Positions 42,740-50,930 of a DNA stretch of 64,000 bases are shown here, piece by piece. Position 1 is the stretch's first letter; each line of letters begins with the position of its first letter. The DNA lies in assembly GCF_022374895.2 (NCBI RefSeq), contig NZ_CP092423.2, positions 1,674,001 to 1,738,000 on the forward strand, written 5' to 3'. This DNA comes from Mycobacterium lentiflavum. GTDB taxonomy: Bacteria > Actinomycetota > Actinomycetes > Mycobacteriales > Mycobacteriaceae. The translations under genes and the position numbers were made by a program. A model generated the notes under the pieces. It had not been told where the DNA came from and made no database searches. It saw only the letters and a program-made list of their open reading frames with translations.

Positions 42740-43051
42740 CTACCGATCCGCACGCTGTCGCTCCCAGAGCAGCAGCACGGCGGTAGCGAGAGCGAACCCG
42801 AACAAGAAATCCTCGACGGGGATGTCGAACGGAAAGCGGACACCGCTGGTCTGCTGCTCATCGTAGATGACGATCGGGGCGCTGCGTTTGGTCAGCCATC
42901 CATCGACCGGTATCTGGAAACCCAGGATGATCACCATCGACAGCCAGTAGGCGGGCCGCCGCAACAGCCCGGTGTGCAGCAGCGTGAATTCCAGCGCGCA
43001 CACCACCACCACGGCCAGAATCGCCGGCACGGTGTAGCCGAGGCCGGTCAT
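42740..43051 (-). CDS. crtYd: Lycopene cyclase subunit, CrtYd type
   Basis: This is a 103-residue membrane protein with three predicted helices. Signatures PVDGWLT and PFDIPVEDFLFGFALATAVLLLWE match one half of the heterodimeric actinobacterial lycopene beta-cyclase. It begins with ATG 43051, overlapping crtYc by 4 bases. Both subunits are needed to cyclise lycopene to beta-carotene. Confidence 0.9.
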   Translation of the reverse strand: MTGLGYTVPAILAVVVVCALEFTLLHTGLLRRPAYWLSMVIILGFQIPVDGWLTKRSAPIVIYDEQQTSGVRFPFDIPVEDFLFGFALATAVLLLWERQRADR

Positions 43052-43371
43052 CGGCGCCGGGCCCGATCGAGGATGGCGGTCACCGCGTTGTAGGTCAGCA
43101 AGGCGCACAACGGAATCACCAGAAAGAACAGCGCCTCCTCGACCGGCACGCCGAACGGGAGGTCGATGCCGGTGATGTAGTCGCCGTTGTAGCCCCACAC
43201 GCGGGCCGCGATGGCCACCGCATCCCAGACCAGGAACACCGCCGCGACCGGGATCACCGCGCCGATCACCCGCCGCGGCTGGCGGTACACACCTGCGCCG
43301 AACAACTCCAGCGGCGCGGTGATGGCCAGGCACAGGCCGAGCAGAATCAGATATTGCCACCGCTCACTCAT
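43048..43371 (-). CDS. crtYc: Lycopene cyclase subunit, CrtYc type
   Basis: This 107-residue membrane protein with three predicted helices has YLILLGLCLAITAPLELFG, VWDAVAIAARVWGYN, and the conserved PFGVPVEEALFFLVIPLCALLTYNAV (core GVPVEEALFFLVIP). It pairs with CrtYd. The start at ATG 43371 overlaps the crtB stop by 4 bases (ATGA). Confidence 0.92.
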   Translation of the reverse strand: MSERWQYLILLGLCLAITAPLELFGAGVYRQPRRVIGAVIPVAAVFLVWDAVAIAARVWGYNGDYITGIDLPFGVPVEEALFFLVIPLCALLTYNAVTAILDRARRR

Positions 43372-44321
43372 GTGGCGGCGGCCCTTCGCGACTCGGATCT
43401 GGCCGTGCGCAGCCACCAGGAACGCAGCAGCCCGGCGCCGGCGACCTGAAGTCGCCGGGCTGTGCCGACGGTGGCGCGCCGGCTGAACACCGAGAAATCG
43501 CAGTCCTCGATGCGATCCAGGATGTCGGAGTAAAGCGTCAACGCCGTCGCTACGCACGGCCGTGAGCGCGGCTGCAGCAAGGCGATCCCGTCGGCGGCGA
43601 AACGGTAGATTTCCCGGGTGATTTCGTGCTGAGCTGCCAGCGCGTCACGCACGCGAGGGTCGGTGCGCCGATGAACATGGCACCACGTCATCAGGTCTCG
43701 GTCTACGCCGAAGGCAGCCAGTTCGTCGGCGGGCAGGTAGATCCTGTTGCGGGTCAGATCCTCGCCGACGTCGCGCAGAAAATTGGTCAGCTGAAATGCG
43801 CGGCCCAGCGCTGCCGCGTACGGGGCGGCATCTTCGGTGACGCCTACCGTGCCAAGTATCGGAAGCATTTGCAGACCAATGACTTCCGCTGAACCACGCA
43901 TGTATCGATTGAGCGTCGCGCGATCGGGATAGTCGGTGACGGTGAGGTCCATGCGCATTGAAGCGAGAAAGTCCTCGAACAAGTCCGCGGCGATCCCGTA
44001 GCGACGAATGGTGTCGTCGACCGCGGCAAGGACGGGTTCGTCGCGATGGTCACCGCCGGCAAAGAAGCGGTCGGACAGGTTCTGAAGTCGTTCGGCCCGC
44101 GTGCGGACGTCCAGTGCCGGATTGAGCTCGTCGATGATGTCATCGGCGTGACGGGCGAAACCGTATAGCGCGTGCACCGCCGGGCGCTGGTCCGGCGCAA
44201 GCAGGCGGGTGGCCAGAAAATAGGTGCGCCCGTTCTCGGCGGCGATCTGCCGGCAGTGCCGATATGCCGCGCGCAGGCCCGGATCCGCGATTCCGGCGGC
44301 GTCCAATTCTGTGCGGATCAT
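43368..44321 (-). CDS. crtB: Phytoene synthase
   Basis: This 317-residue squalene/phytoene synthase family enzyme condenses two GGPP to phytoene. The first Asp-rich motif is HADDIIDE (DDIID at 60 to 64), after GRTYFLATRLL. The second signature is FQLTNFLRDVGEDLTRNRIYLP (core NFLRDVGEDLTRNRIYLP). I used the ATG at 44321, which overlaps the crtI stop by 4 bases, rather than the frame extension upstream. Confidence 0.95.
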   Translation of the reverse strand: MIRTELDAAGIADPGLRAAYRHCRQIAAENGRTYFLATRLLAPDQRPAVHALYGFARHADDIIDELNPALDVRTRAERLQNLSDRFFAGGDHRDEPVLAAVDDTIRRYGIAADLFEDFLASMRMDLTVTDYPDRATLNRYMRGSAEVIGLQMLPILGTVGVTEDAAPYAAALGRAFQLTNFLRDVGEDLTRNRIYLPADELAAFGVDRDLMTWCHVHRRTDPRVRDALAAQHEITREIYRFAADGIALLQPRSRPCVATALTLYSDILDRIEDCDFSVFSRRATVGTARRLQVAGAGLLRSWWLRTARSESRRAAAT

Positions 44322-45844
44322 CGCGGGCCGGCTTTCAGGTCGAGGGTCGTGATCGTCTGGTCGACGCACCCGGTGATCCGGTCGGCGGCCAGCCGCCCGG
44401 AGATCAACGTTGTGGGCACGCCCACTCCGGGCAGGGTCGACGATCCGGCCAGCACCGCGTTGTCGATTCCGCGCACGGTGTTGGCCGGCCGAAAGGGTCC
44501 GGTCTGAGCGAAGTTGTGCGCCAAGGCAAACGGTGTGCCGGCCAGCATGCCCTGACGCGCCCAGTCGGCGGGCGTGTCCAGATGCAGCAGCTGCAGGTCG
44601 TCGCGGACGTCGGGTAACAACCTTTCCTGTACGACATCGAGCAGGGATTCGGCGTACGTATCACCGATGCGCGACCAGTCGATCTCACAGCCGGTCAGGT
44701 TCGGGGCGGGTGCCAGCACGTAGAGCAGGTCGCGTCCGGCAGGCGCCAGGTTGGGGTCACTGGCGGTCGGTCGGGTGACCAACAGTGAGGGGTCCGCCAT
44801 GAGCCGGCGGTCGCGGATGATGTCGGTAAAAGTCCGATCCCACGAGTCTCCGAAAAGGATTGTGTGATGGGCGTTTCCCGACGGCACGGCGCGACAGCCC
44901 GCGTGCAGCACCACGGCCGAGGGCGCCGCGCGCAGCGGGATCACCCGGCGGGGTCGGCGTCCCAGCAGTCGGTACGTCTGGGGTAACTCGGTGGTCAGCA
45001 CCACCGCGTCGCAAGCGATCCGCCCTTGTGCGTCGGTTCGCACCGCGGTGATCCGCTCGCCGGCGCGGTCGAGCGCAGTCACAGTCGACCCGTAATGGAA
45101 GCGCACTCCGGCGTCGGCGGCAGCCGCCGCCAACGCTTCCGGCAGTGCGCGCACGCCGCCGCGGGGAAAGAACACGCCCGAGACGGTGTCCATGTAAGCG
45201 ATCACCGCGTAGACCGCCAGGGCGTCTTGCGGCGCGACGCCGGCGTAGAGCGACTGGAAGGTGAACACGCGTCGCAACCGGGGGTCGCTGATATGGCGCT
45301 TGACCATGGTTTCCCATCGGCGAAATCCGCCGAGCATGGCCAGTCTGACCAGCCCACCGTTTAGCAGGGACAGCGGGGAGTCGAAGTTCGACGCGATGAA
45401 GCCGTCGAATTCGGTGCGGTACAGCAGATTCAGCCACTCGCGCAGTCGCCGGTACCCGGCCTCTTGTTGCGGGCCGCCGAATTCCCGCACCGCGGCTGCC
45501 ATCCGATCCGCGTCAGTGTGGACGTCGATTGAGCTGCCGTCGGCGAACACCGCCCGGTAAGCCGGGTCCACCGCGAGCAATTCGACTCGCCGGCTAAGGG
45601 TTTCACCCACCGCAGCGAACGCCTCGTCGATCAGGTCCGGCATGGTCAGCACGGTCGGACCGGTGTCGATCCGGTAGCCGCCGGAGTCGTGTCGTCCCGC
45701 ACGGCCACCCGGCCACGCATGCCGTTCGACCACCGTTACCTGCCGGCCGCGCCCGGCCAAGTGCAACGCCGCGGCAAGACCCGCGAATCCCGCGCCGACC
45801 ACGACGACGTGATCGGTTCGCCCCGGTACCGTACGGATGCTCAT
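44318..45844 (-). CDS. crtI: Phytoene desaturase
   Basis: This FAD-dependent desaturase of 508 residues converts phytoene to lycopene. It has the N-terminal nucleotide-binding motif HVVVVGAGFAGLAAALHLAGRG (G17, G19, G22), PGGRAG, and GYRIDTGPTVLTMPDL. The C-terminal bacterial-type signature is GSSTLPGVGVPTTLISGRLAADRI (core STLPGVGVPTTLISG). The ATG at 45844 overlaps the crtE stop by 4 bases. Confidence 0.95.
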   Translation of the reverse strand: MSIRTVPGRTDHVVVVGAGFAGLAAALHLAGRGRQVTVVERHAWPGGRAGRHDSGGYRIDTGPTVLTMPDLIDEAFAAVGETLSRRVELLAVDPAYRAVFADGSSIDVHTDADRMAAAVREFGGPQQEAGYRRLREWLNLLYRTEFDGFIASNFDSPLSLLNGGLVRLAMLGGFRRWETMVKRHISDPRLRRVFTFQSLYAGVAPQDALAVYAVIAYMDTVSGVFFPRGGVRALPEALAAAAADAGVRFHYGSTVTALDRAGERITAVRTDAQGRIACDAVVLTTELPQTYRLLGRRPRRVIPLRAAPSAVVLHAGCRAVPSGNAHHTILFGDSWDRTFTDIIRDRRLMADPSLLVTRPTASDPNLAPAGRDLLYVLAPAPNLTGCEIDWSRIGDTYAESLLDVVQERLLPDVRDDLQLLHLDTPADWARQGMLAGTPFALAHNFAQTGPFRPANTVRGIDNAVLAGSSTLPGVGVPTTLISGRLAADRITGCVDQTITTLDLKAGPR

Positions 45845-47031
45845 GCAGCACGCTGGGTGCACAGGCCGGCCATGTCGATCAGCGCGGCGGTCAGTGAATG
45901 ATCGACCATGGAGCGATCCAGCGCCTTTCGCGCTTCCTCGACGCGGCTGCGAATCAGTTCTTCGATCCACTGCACCGCCCCGGTGGCGACAATCAGGGTC
46001 CGCCAGTGCTCAAGTGCAGCGTCGTCGAGCCGATCGCCGGTCATCAGCTGGCGCAGTTGCCGCCGGGTCGGCGCGTCGGCCAGCTCGTGCGCTGCCACCA
46101 CCACACTGGTGGCCTTCCGCTCGATCAGATCCCCACTGTTGGGTTTGCCGGTCTGCGCGGGAGATCCGAAAATGCCGAGAATATCGTCGCGCAACTGAAA
46201 CGCCTCACCGACGGCGCAACCGTATTCGCCGAGCGCGGCCAGCACCTGCTCGTCGCATCCGGCCATCGCGGCGCCGATCTCCAAAGGCCGGCGCACCGTG
46301 TAGTTCCCTGACTTGCGCCGCGCCACCTCGAGCACGGCCTCCAGCGAGGGCAGGTGGCGCACATCGATTGCCAGATCAGCGAATTGGCCCACCGCGAGCT
46401 CGGTACGCATGGCGTCGTAGCGTGGCCATGCCCGCGCCAGGTGGTGGCGCGGCAGGCCACAGTCGCGCAACATCTGTTCGGCCCAGATCAGGCACAGGTC
46501 GCCGAGCAGAATGGCAGCCGATTCACCGAATCGACGTGAGGACCCGGACAGCCCACGCTGTCGATGCCAGCGCTCGAATTGGATATGCGCCGCGGGGCGG
46601 CCCCGTCGCGACGCCGATTCATCCATCACGTCGTCGTGGAGCAGTGCGAACGCGTGCAACAGCTCCAGGCTCGCGGTGGCCGACAGCGCGGCATCGCTGG
46701 CCGGCGCTGCGCATAACCAGCCCAGGTACATGAACGTCGACCGCAGGCATTTACCGCCGTCGACGAACTTCACCAAGATGTCGCCGGCGACGTCGACGCC
46801 GCAGGGACCCAGTTCTGCGGCGCACCTTCCGGCGACGAATGTCGCAAGGCGTGCGAGAACCGACTCCCGCAGTTCGGCGTGCCAGATCGGAAATTGGTCC
46901 GCATCCGGTGGAAGTAAAACTGGGCTATCGGCGGCTCCGTCGAGGCGCAAGCCCGTGAACGTGTGCACGGTTGCCGCCTGAGGTTCAATCGCAATGTTGC
47001 TCAGCCGCTGGCTAGAACGCCTCAGATTCAC
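45841..47031 (-). CDS. crtE: Geranylgeranyl diphosphate synthase
   Basis: This trans-isoprenyl diphosphate synthase of 396 residues has GGKCLRSTF (92 to 100), the first Asp-rich motif DDVMD (133 to 137) and the second as AFQLRDDILGIFG (DDxxG), followed by SGDLIERK. It makes GGPP for CrtB. The GTG start follows AAGGGG at good spacing. It is the first gene of the operon; the promoter region upstream carries tandem repeats and an AT-rich dyad. Confidence 0.94.
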   Translation of the reverse strand: MNLRRSSQRLSNIAIEPQAATVHTFTGLRLDGAADSPVLLPPDADQFPIWHAELRESVLARLATFVAGRCAAELGPCGVDVAGDILVKFVDGGKCLRSTFMYLGWLCAAPASDAALSATASLELLHAFALLHDDVMDESASRRGRPAAHIQFERWHRQRGLSGSSRRFGESAAILLGDLCLIWAEQMLRDCGLPRHHLARAWPRYDAMRTELAVGQFADLAIDVRHLPSLEAVLEVARRKSGNYTVRRPLEIGAAMAGCDEQVLAALGEYGCAVGEAFQLRDDILGIFGSPAQTGKPNSGDLIERKATSVVVAAHELADAPTRRQLRQLMTGDRLDDAALEHWRTLIVATGAVQWIEELIRSRVEEARKALDRSMVDHSLTAALIDMAGLCTQRAA

Positions 47032-47045
47032 GCGGTGGTACCCCT

Positions 47046-47079
47046 TTAACGAGAAAACAAGCTTAACGAGAAAACAAGC
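47046..47079. repeat. Tandem 17-bp repeat in the crtE leader
   Basis: TTAACGAGAAAACAAGC occurs twice, exactly abutting (47046 to 47062 and 47063 to 47079), 14 bases before the crtE start codon. It may be an operator with two half-sites or a slippage product in the 5' leader. Confidence 0.7.
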
Positions 47080-47135
47080 GCTATGCAGTAGCGGACGTGC
47101 TTCCGCAGTTCGCTCAGGTCAACGTGTAGCTCAGT

Positions 47136-47158
47136 TAAATTATTGAAACATTAATTTA
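47136..47158. promoter_or_regulatory. TAAATTA-N9-TAATTTA dyad upstream of crtE
   Basis: TAAATTA (47136) and TAATTTA (47152) form a 7-bp inverted repeat in an AT-rich stretch about 105 bases before the crtE start. This is the expected place for a MarR (CrtR-like) operator. The base composition contrasts strongly with the surroundings. Confidence 0.5.
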
Positions 47159-47293
47159 CTGAATGATCGAGCGATGCGCCAGCGGTATCGGCTGACGGCC
47201 GCCCGTAGTGGTGCGCACGGCAGGATCCGACCAGCTCACCGGCCGTGATGGATGGCGACAGCGCCGGCTAACAATCGGCAGGCGCGCCCGAAC

Positions 47294-48643
47294 TCAACGG
47301 TTACGTCCGAGCAGGTGACGAAGAGCCGCGTCCAGGTCGGGCTGGCGGAACCGGTGCCCCGCTTCGACGAGCCGCTGCGGTGCCACGCGCTGACTCGCAC
47401 AGGCCAGTTCGCGCGCGCCCTGTTCGCCGAGTAACAGCCGCGGCCCCACCGGCGGAACGGGAAGCACCGCGGGTCGGCGCAGTACGTGGGCCAGCGTTCG
47501 GGTGTATTCGGTGTTGCGAACCGGTTGCGGGGCAACGGCATTCACCGGACCGGACATCGTCGTGTCCCACAGCGCCCGGTGATAGATGTCGATCAGGTCG
47601 TCGATCCCTATCCAGGACAACCACTGTCGGCCATTGCCGAGCCGGCCACCCAGCCCGGCGGCGAACAGCGGTCGCATCAATTTCAGGGTGCCGCCGCGCG
47701 GGGATTGCACGATCCCGGTGCGCACCTGCACCACCCGCACTCCGGACTGCGCGGCCGGCGCGGTCGCGTCCTCCCAGTCGGCGACGACGTCGGCCAGGAA
47801 GCCGTCGCCACGATCGCTTGCCTCGGTGAGTTCTTCGTCGCCGCGGTCGTATCCGTAGTAGCCGATCGCCGAGGCCGAGATCAGGATGCCGGTCTTGGTG
47901 CGCGCCGCCAATTCGGCCAGCTGACGGGTCGGGCCGATCCGGCTGTCGCGCACCGCTTTGCGGTGCCCTTCGGTGAACCGGCCAGCGATCGATGCGCCCG
48001 CCAGGTGGATGACGGCGTCAACGCCGGCCAGCAGATCCGGATCCGGGTCGTCGGGATTCCATTGTCGTTCGTCGCTGCCGCGCGCGCTGTGGCGGACGAG
48101 TTGGACGACGCGATGCCCGCCGGTTCGCAAGAACGCCGACAGCGCAGAACCGACGAGTCCCGACGACCCGGTGACCGCCACGGTCAGGGCGGTCAGGCCG
48201 TTCCGGGCGGCCAGCTGGTGGGCGGCCAAATCGTCGGCCAACTGGCGATGCCGATAGATGAACATCGGGCGCAAGGCCGCGCCGGGCACAGGTGTCTGGA
48301 CGCGGTCGATCACCACGGTCCGGTTGTCGCCGAGGTCCTCGAATTCGTGGATGTGTCGCCACCGCACCGCGATGCGGGCCGGCAGCGACGCCAGCCCGTC
48401 GCTGCCGATGGTGTCGACGAAGCGGCGCGGCGGGTCGTAGCCCTCGGCCCGGTGCTCGGCCACCCACCGCAGCCCGCCCGGCAGGGCGAGTTCGGCCCGC
48501 CCGTCTCGTAGCGACGAGGCTTCCGAGACCAGCCGCATCGGCGACCATGGCGGCGACAGCCGCTCGAAAGCACCCGGGCGTGCATACCAGGCGAACACGT
48601 CGTCGCGCGGCGCATCGACCACGCTCCTAAATTCCAGTCCCAT
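47294..48643 (-). CDS. SRPBCC-TIGR01777 fusion (epimerase-like)
   Basis: This 449-residue protein has an N-terminal SRPBCC/START-like domain (about 1 to 150: EFRSVVDAPRDDVFAWYARPGAFERL, core APRDDVFAWYARPG) and a C-terminal TIGR01777 extended-SDR domain (from VAVTGSSGLVGSALSAFLRTGGH, core TGSSGLVGSALSAF) with ISASAIGYYGYDRGDEELTE and NAVAPQPVRN. The family is common; the role is unknown. I used the ATG at 48643. It reads in the same direction as the crt operon but upstream of its promoter. Confidence 0.87.
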   Translation of the reverse strand: MGLEFRSVVDAPRDDVFAWYARPGAFERLSPPWSPMRLVSEASSLRDGRAELALPGGLRWVAEHRAEGYDPPRRFVDTIGSDGLASLPARIAVRWRHIHEFEDLGDNRTVVIDRVQTPVPGAALRPMFIYRHRQLADDLAAHQLAARNGLTALTVAVTGSSGLVGSALSAFLRTGGHRVVQLVRHSARGSDERQWNPDDPDPDLLAGVDAVIHLAGASIAGRFTEGHRKAVRDSRIGPTRQLAELAARTKTGILISASAIGYYGYDRGDEELTEASDRGDGFLADVVADWEDATAPAAQSGVRVVQVRTGIVQSPRGGTLKLMRPLFAAGLGGRLGNGRQWLSWIGIDDLIDIYHRALWDTTMSGPVNAVAPQPVRNTEYTRTLAHVLRRPAVLPVPPVGPRLLLGEQGARELACASQRVAPQRLVEAGHRFRQPDLDAALRHLLGRNR

Positions 48644-48707
48644 CGTTCGATATGTACCCCATGACGACGAGAGCATGCCTCGCGCCGTGGTGGGTACCTA
48701 CAGGCGC

Positions 48708-49682
48708 ATGAGTATCAACACCCGCCTGCGGTCCCTGCTGGACACCGCTCTGGACCGGTCGATCGTCGCAGGCTATACCCGCGTCGGCTATCAACTGCGC
48801 AGCTGGGGATGGCCCGACGACCCGCAGCCGCACGCGCTGAAGGGAAAAACGGCGCTCGTCACCGGTGCGAACCGGGGCATCGGCAAGGCCATTGCGAAAG
48901 GTCTGGCGGAGTTGGGCGCGAGCGTGCTGTTGACGGTGCGCGACGAGGCGAGCGGCGAAGCGGCGCGCAAAGAGATCGTCGACGCCGATCCCGAGGCCGA
49001 CGTGCAGGTGGAGGTGTGCGACGTCGCCGACCTCTCCGCGGTGCGCGCCTTCGCGGCCGACCTGTCCGCCCGGGTGTGGGAATTGGATGTGCTGATCCAC
49101 AATGCCGGGGTGTTGCCCCCGGAGCGGGCCGAGACCGCCGATCGGCATGAGGTGACCCTGGCCACCCACGTACTGGGGCCGGTGCTGTTGACCGAGTGCT
49201 TGCTTCCCGTCCTGCGCGGCGCCGAGAACCCGCGGGTGATCTTCATGTCCTCGGGCGGGATGTACACGCAGTCGCTGCCCACCGACGACCCTGAGTACGT
49301 CGACGAGCCGTACAGCGGGGTCACCGCGTACGCGCGGACCAAACGCATGCAGGTGGCGTTGACGCCGATCCTGTGCCGCCACTGGGCCGACGACGGCATC
49401 CATGTCTACGCCATGCATCCCGGATGGGCCGATACTCCCGGGGTGGCCACGTCGCTTCCCGGTTTCCGGGCCCTCACCGGCCCGCTGCTGCGCACGCCTG
49501 AACAGGGCGCCGACACCGCGATCTGGCTGGCCGCCACCGAACCGGCGCCGCCCAGCGGGGGCTTCTGGCATGACCGGCGGCAACGCCCGGAGCATTACTT
49601 GCCGTTGACCAGACACGGCGAGCGTGAGCGGGAACGCCTGTGGCGCTATTGCGCCTATTCGGTCGGCATCGACAACGCGTGA
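48708..49682 (+). CDS. SDR family dehydrogenase (retinol dehydrogenase-like)
   Basis: This 324-residue protein of the extended retinol dehydrogenase/WW-type SDR group has TGANRGIGKAIAKG, DVLIHNAGVLPPERA and the catalytic YARTKRMQ (Tyr-Lys). The C-terminal block GGFWHDRRQRPEHYLP is typical of a group that sits near SRPBCC-type genes in actinobacteria. The substrate might be a lipophilic alcohol or apocarotenoid, but this is only from context. It is divergent from the TIGR01777 gene with a 64-base gap. Confidence 0.85.
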   Translation: MSINTRLRSLLDTALDRSIVAGYTRVGYQLRSWGWPDDPQPHALKGKTALVTGANRGIGKAIAKGLAELGASVLLTVRDEASGEAARKEIVDADPEADVQVEVCDVADLSAVRAFAADLSARVWELDVLIHNAGVLPPERAETADRHEVTLATHVLGPVLLTECLLPVLRGAENPRVIFMSSGGMYTQSLPTDDPEYVDEPYSGVTAYARTKRMQVALTPILCRHWADDGIHVYAMHPGWADTPGVATSLPGFRALTGPLLRTPEQGADTAIWLAATEPAPPSGGFWHDRRQRPEHYLPLTRHGERERERLWRYCAYSVGIDNA

Positions 49683-49685
49683 GGC

Positions 49686-50930
49686 TCAGCGGTCGGGCAG
49701 CGCGTGCTCGGTGATCGGCAGCCTTGGCAACTGCTGACGCTCCCCGCGCTTGGCCGCCACATACACCTGCGCGGTCTGCCCGGCGACCGTGCGCCAATCG
49801 AAGTCCGAGGTGAGCCGCTCGCGGGCGGCGCGGGCGCGCAGCTGCGCAGCGTCAGGATCGTCGAGCACGGTGCGCACCGCCGCGGCCAGTCCGGCCACGT
49901 CGCGCGGCGGGCACGACACCCCGGTCTGCCCGTTGATCACCGCTTCGCCGAGGCCGCCGATGTTGGACGTCACCAGCGGAGCGCCGGCCGCGGCTGCCTC
50001 CAAGGCGACGAGCCCGAACGGTTCGTAGTGGCTGGGGAACACCGCGGCGTCGGCCCGGTGCAGCGCCGCCAACAGTTCGTCGTGATGCAGGTGCCCGACG
50101 AAGCGAGTTGCCTTGATTACCCGGTGTTTACGGGCCTGCTCGACGAGCCAGTCCTGCTGGGTTCCGTCGCCGGCGATGGTCAGGGTGGTGCCCGGGTTGG
50201 TGCGCCTGATCCGCGGCAGCGCGGCGATCAGGTCGTGCACCCCCTTCTCGTACTCCAGCCGCCCGACGTAGAGGAGTTCGGCGGGCCCGCCGCGGGGGCG
50301 CCGCGGCGCGAACGGCCAACGGGCCGCGTCGATTCCGTTGCGGATCACGGTGGTTTCGGCCAGGCCTGGACCGAACAGTTCGGTGATCTCGTCGCTCATC
50401 GACGCCGAACATGTGATCAGCGAATCAGATTCACGCACCAGCCACGATTCGACCGCGTGCACCTGACGGCTGATCGGTCCGGAGACCCAGCCCGAATGTC
50501 TGCCGGCCTCGGTCGCGTGGATCGTGGAAACCATTGGTACGTCGTAGTATTGGGCTAGTGTGATGGCGGGATGGGCAACCAGCCAATCGTGGGCGTGCAC
50601 GACGTCGGGACGCCACAGTCGCTCAACGCCCGGTTTCTTAAGCGTGAGTCCGGCGCGAATCATCGCGTGCCCCATCGCCAGGGTCCAGGCCATCATGTCT
50701 GTGCCGAACGTGAATTCGTGCGGATCGTGGGCGGCGGCGATCACCCGCACGCCCTCGCTGATCTCGTCTGACGACGGGTGGGTGCTGGGGTCGGTGCCGG
50801 TGGGACGGCGAGACAGCACCACCACGTCGTGGCCGGCGGCGGCCAGCGCGGTCGACAGGTGATGCACGTGGCGCCCCAGCCCGCCGATCACGACTGGCGG
50901 GTACTCCCACGACACCATCAGGATTTTCAT
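49686..50930 (-). CDS. GT4 alpha-1,4-glucosyltransferase (Rv3032-like)
   Basis: This 414-residue GT-B glycosyltransferase of family GT4 has the N-terminal SWEYPPVVIGGLGRHVHHL and the E-x7-E motif EPFGLVALEAAAAG (about 315). Length and neighbours match Rv3032, which elongates the glucan of methylglucose lipopolysaccharide (MGLP) and glycogen. Its ATG overlaps the stop of the GH57 gene by 4 bases. Convergent with the SDR gene, three bases from stop to stop. Confidence 0.92.
   Translation of the reverse strand: MKILMVSWEYPPVVIGGLGRHVHHLSTALAAAGHDVVVLSRRPTGTDPSTHPSSDEISEGVRVIAAAHDPHEFTFGTDMMAWTLAMGHAMIRAGLTLKKPGVERLWRPDVVHAHDWLVAHPAITLAQYYDVPMVSTIHATEAGRHSGWVSGPISRQVHAVESWLVRESDSLITCSASMSDEITELFGPGLAETTVIRNGIDAARWPFAPRRPRGGPAELLYVGRLEYEKGVHDLIAALPRIRRTNPGTTLTIAGDGTQQDWLVEQARKHRVIKATRFVGHLHHDELLAALHRADAAVFPSHYEPFGLVALEAAAAGAPLVTSNIGGLGEAVINGQTGVSCPPRDVAGLAAAVRTVLDDPDAAQLRARAARERLTSDFDWRTVAGQTAQVYVAAKRGERQQLPRLPITEHALPDR

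Noticed and set aside
47486..48511. Plus-strand open frame of 341 codons opposite the TIGR01777 gene
   Set aside because: It has no motifs, while the minus-strand protein has two clear domains.
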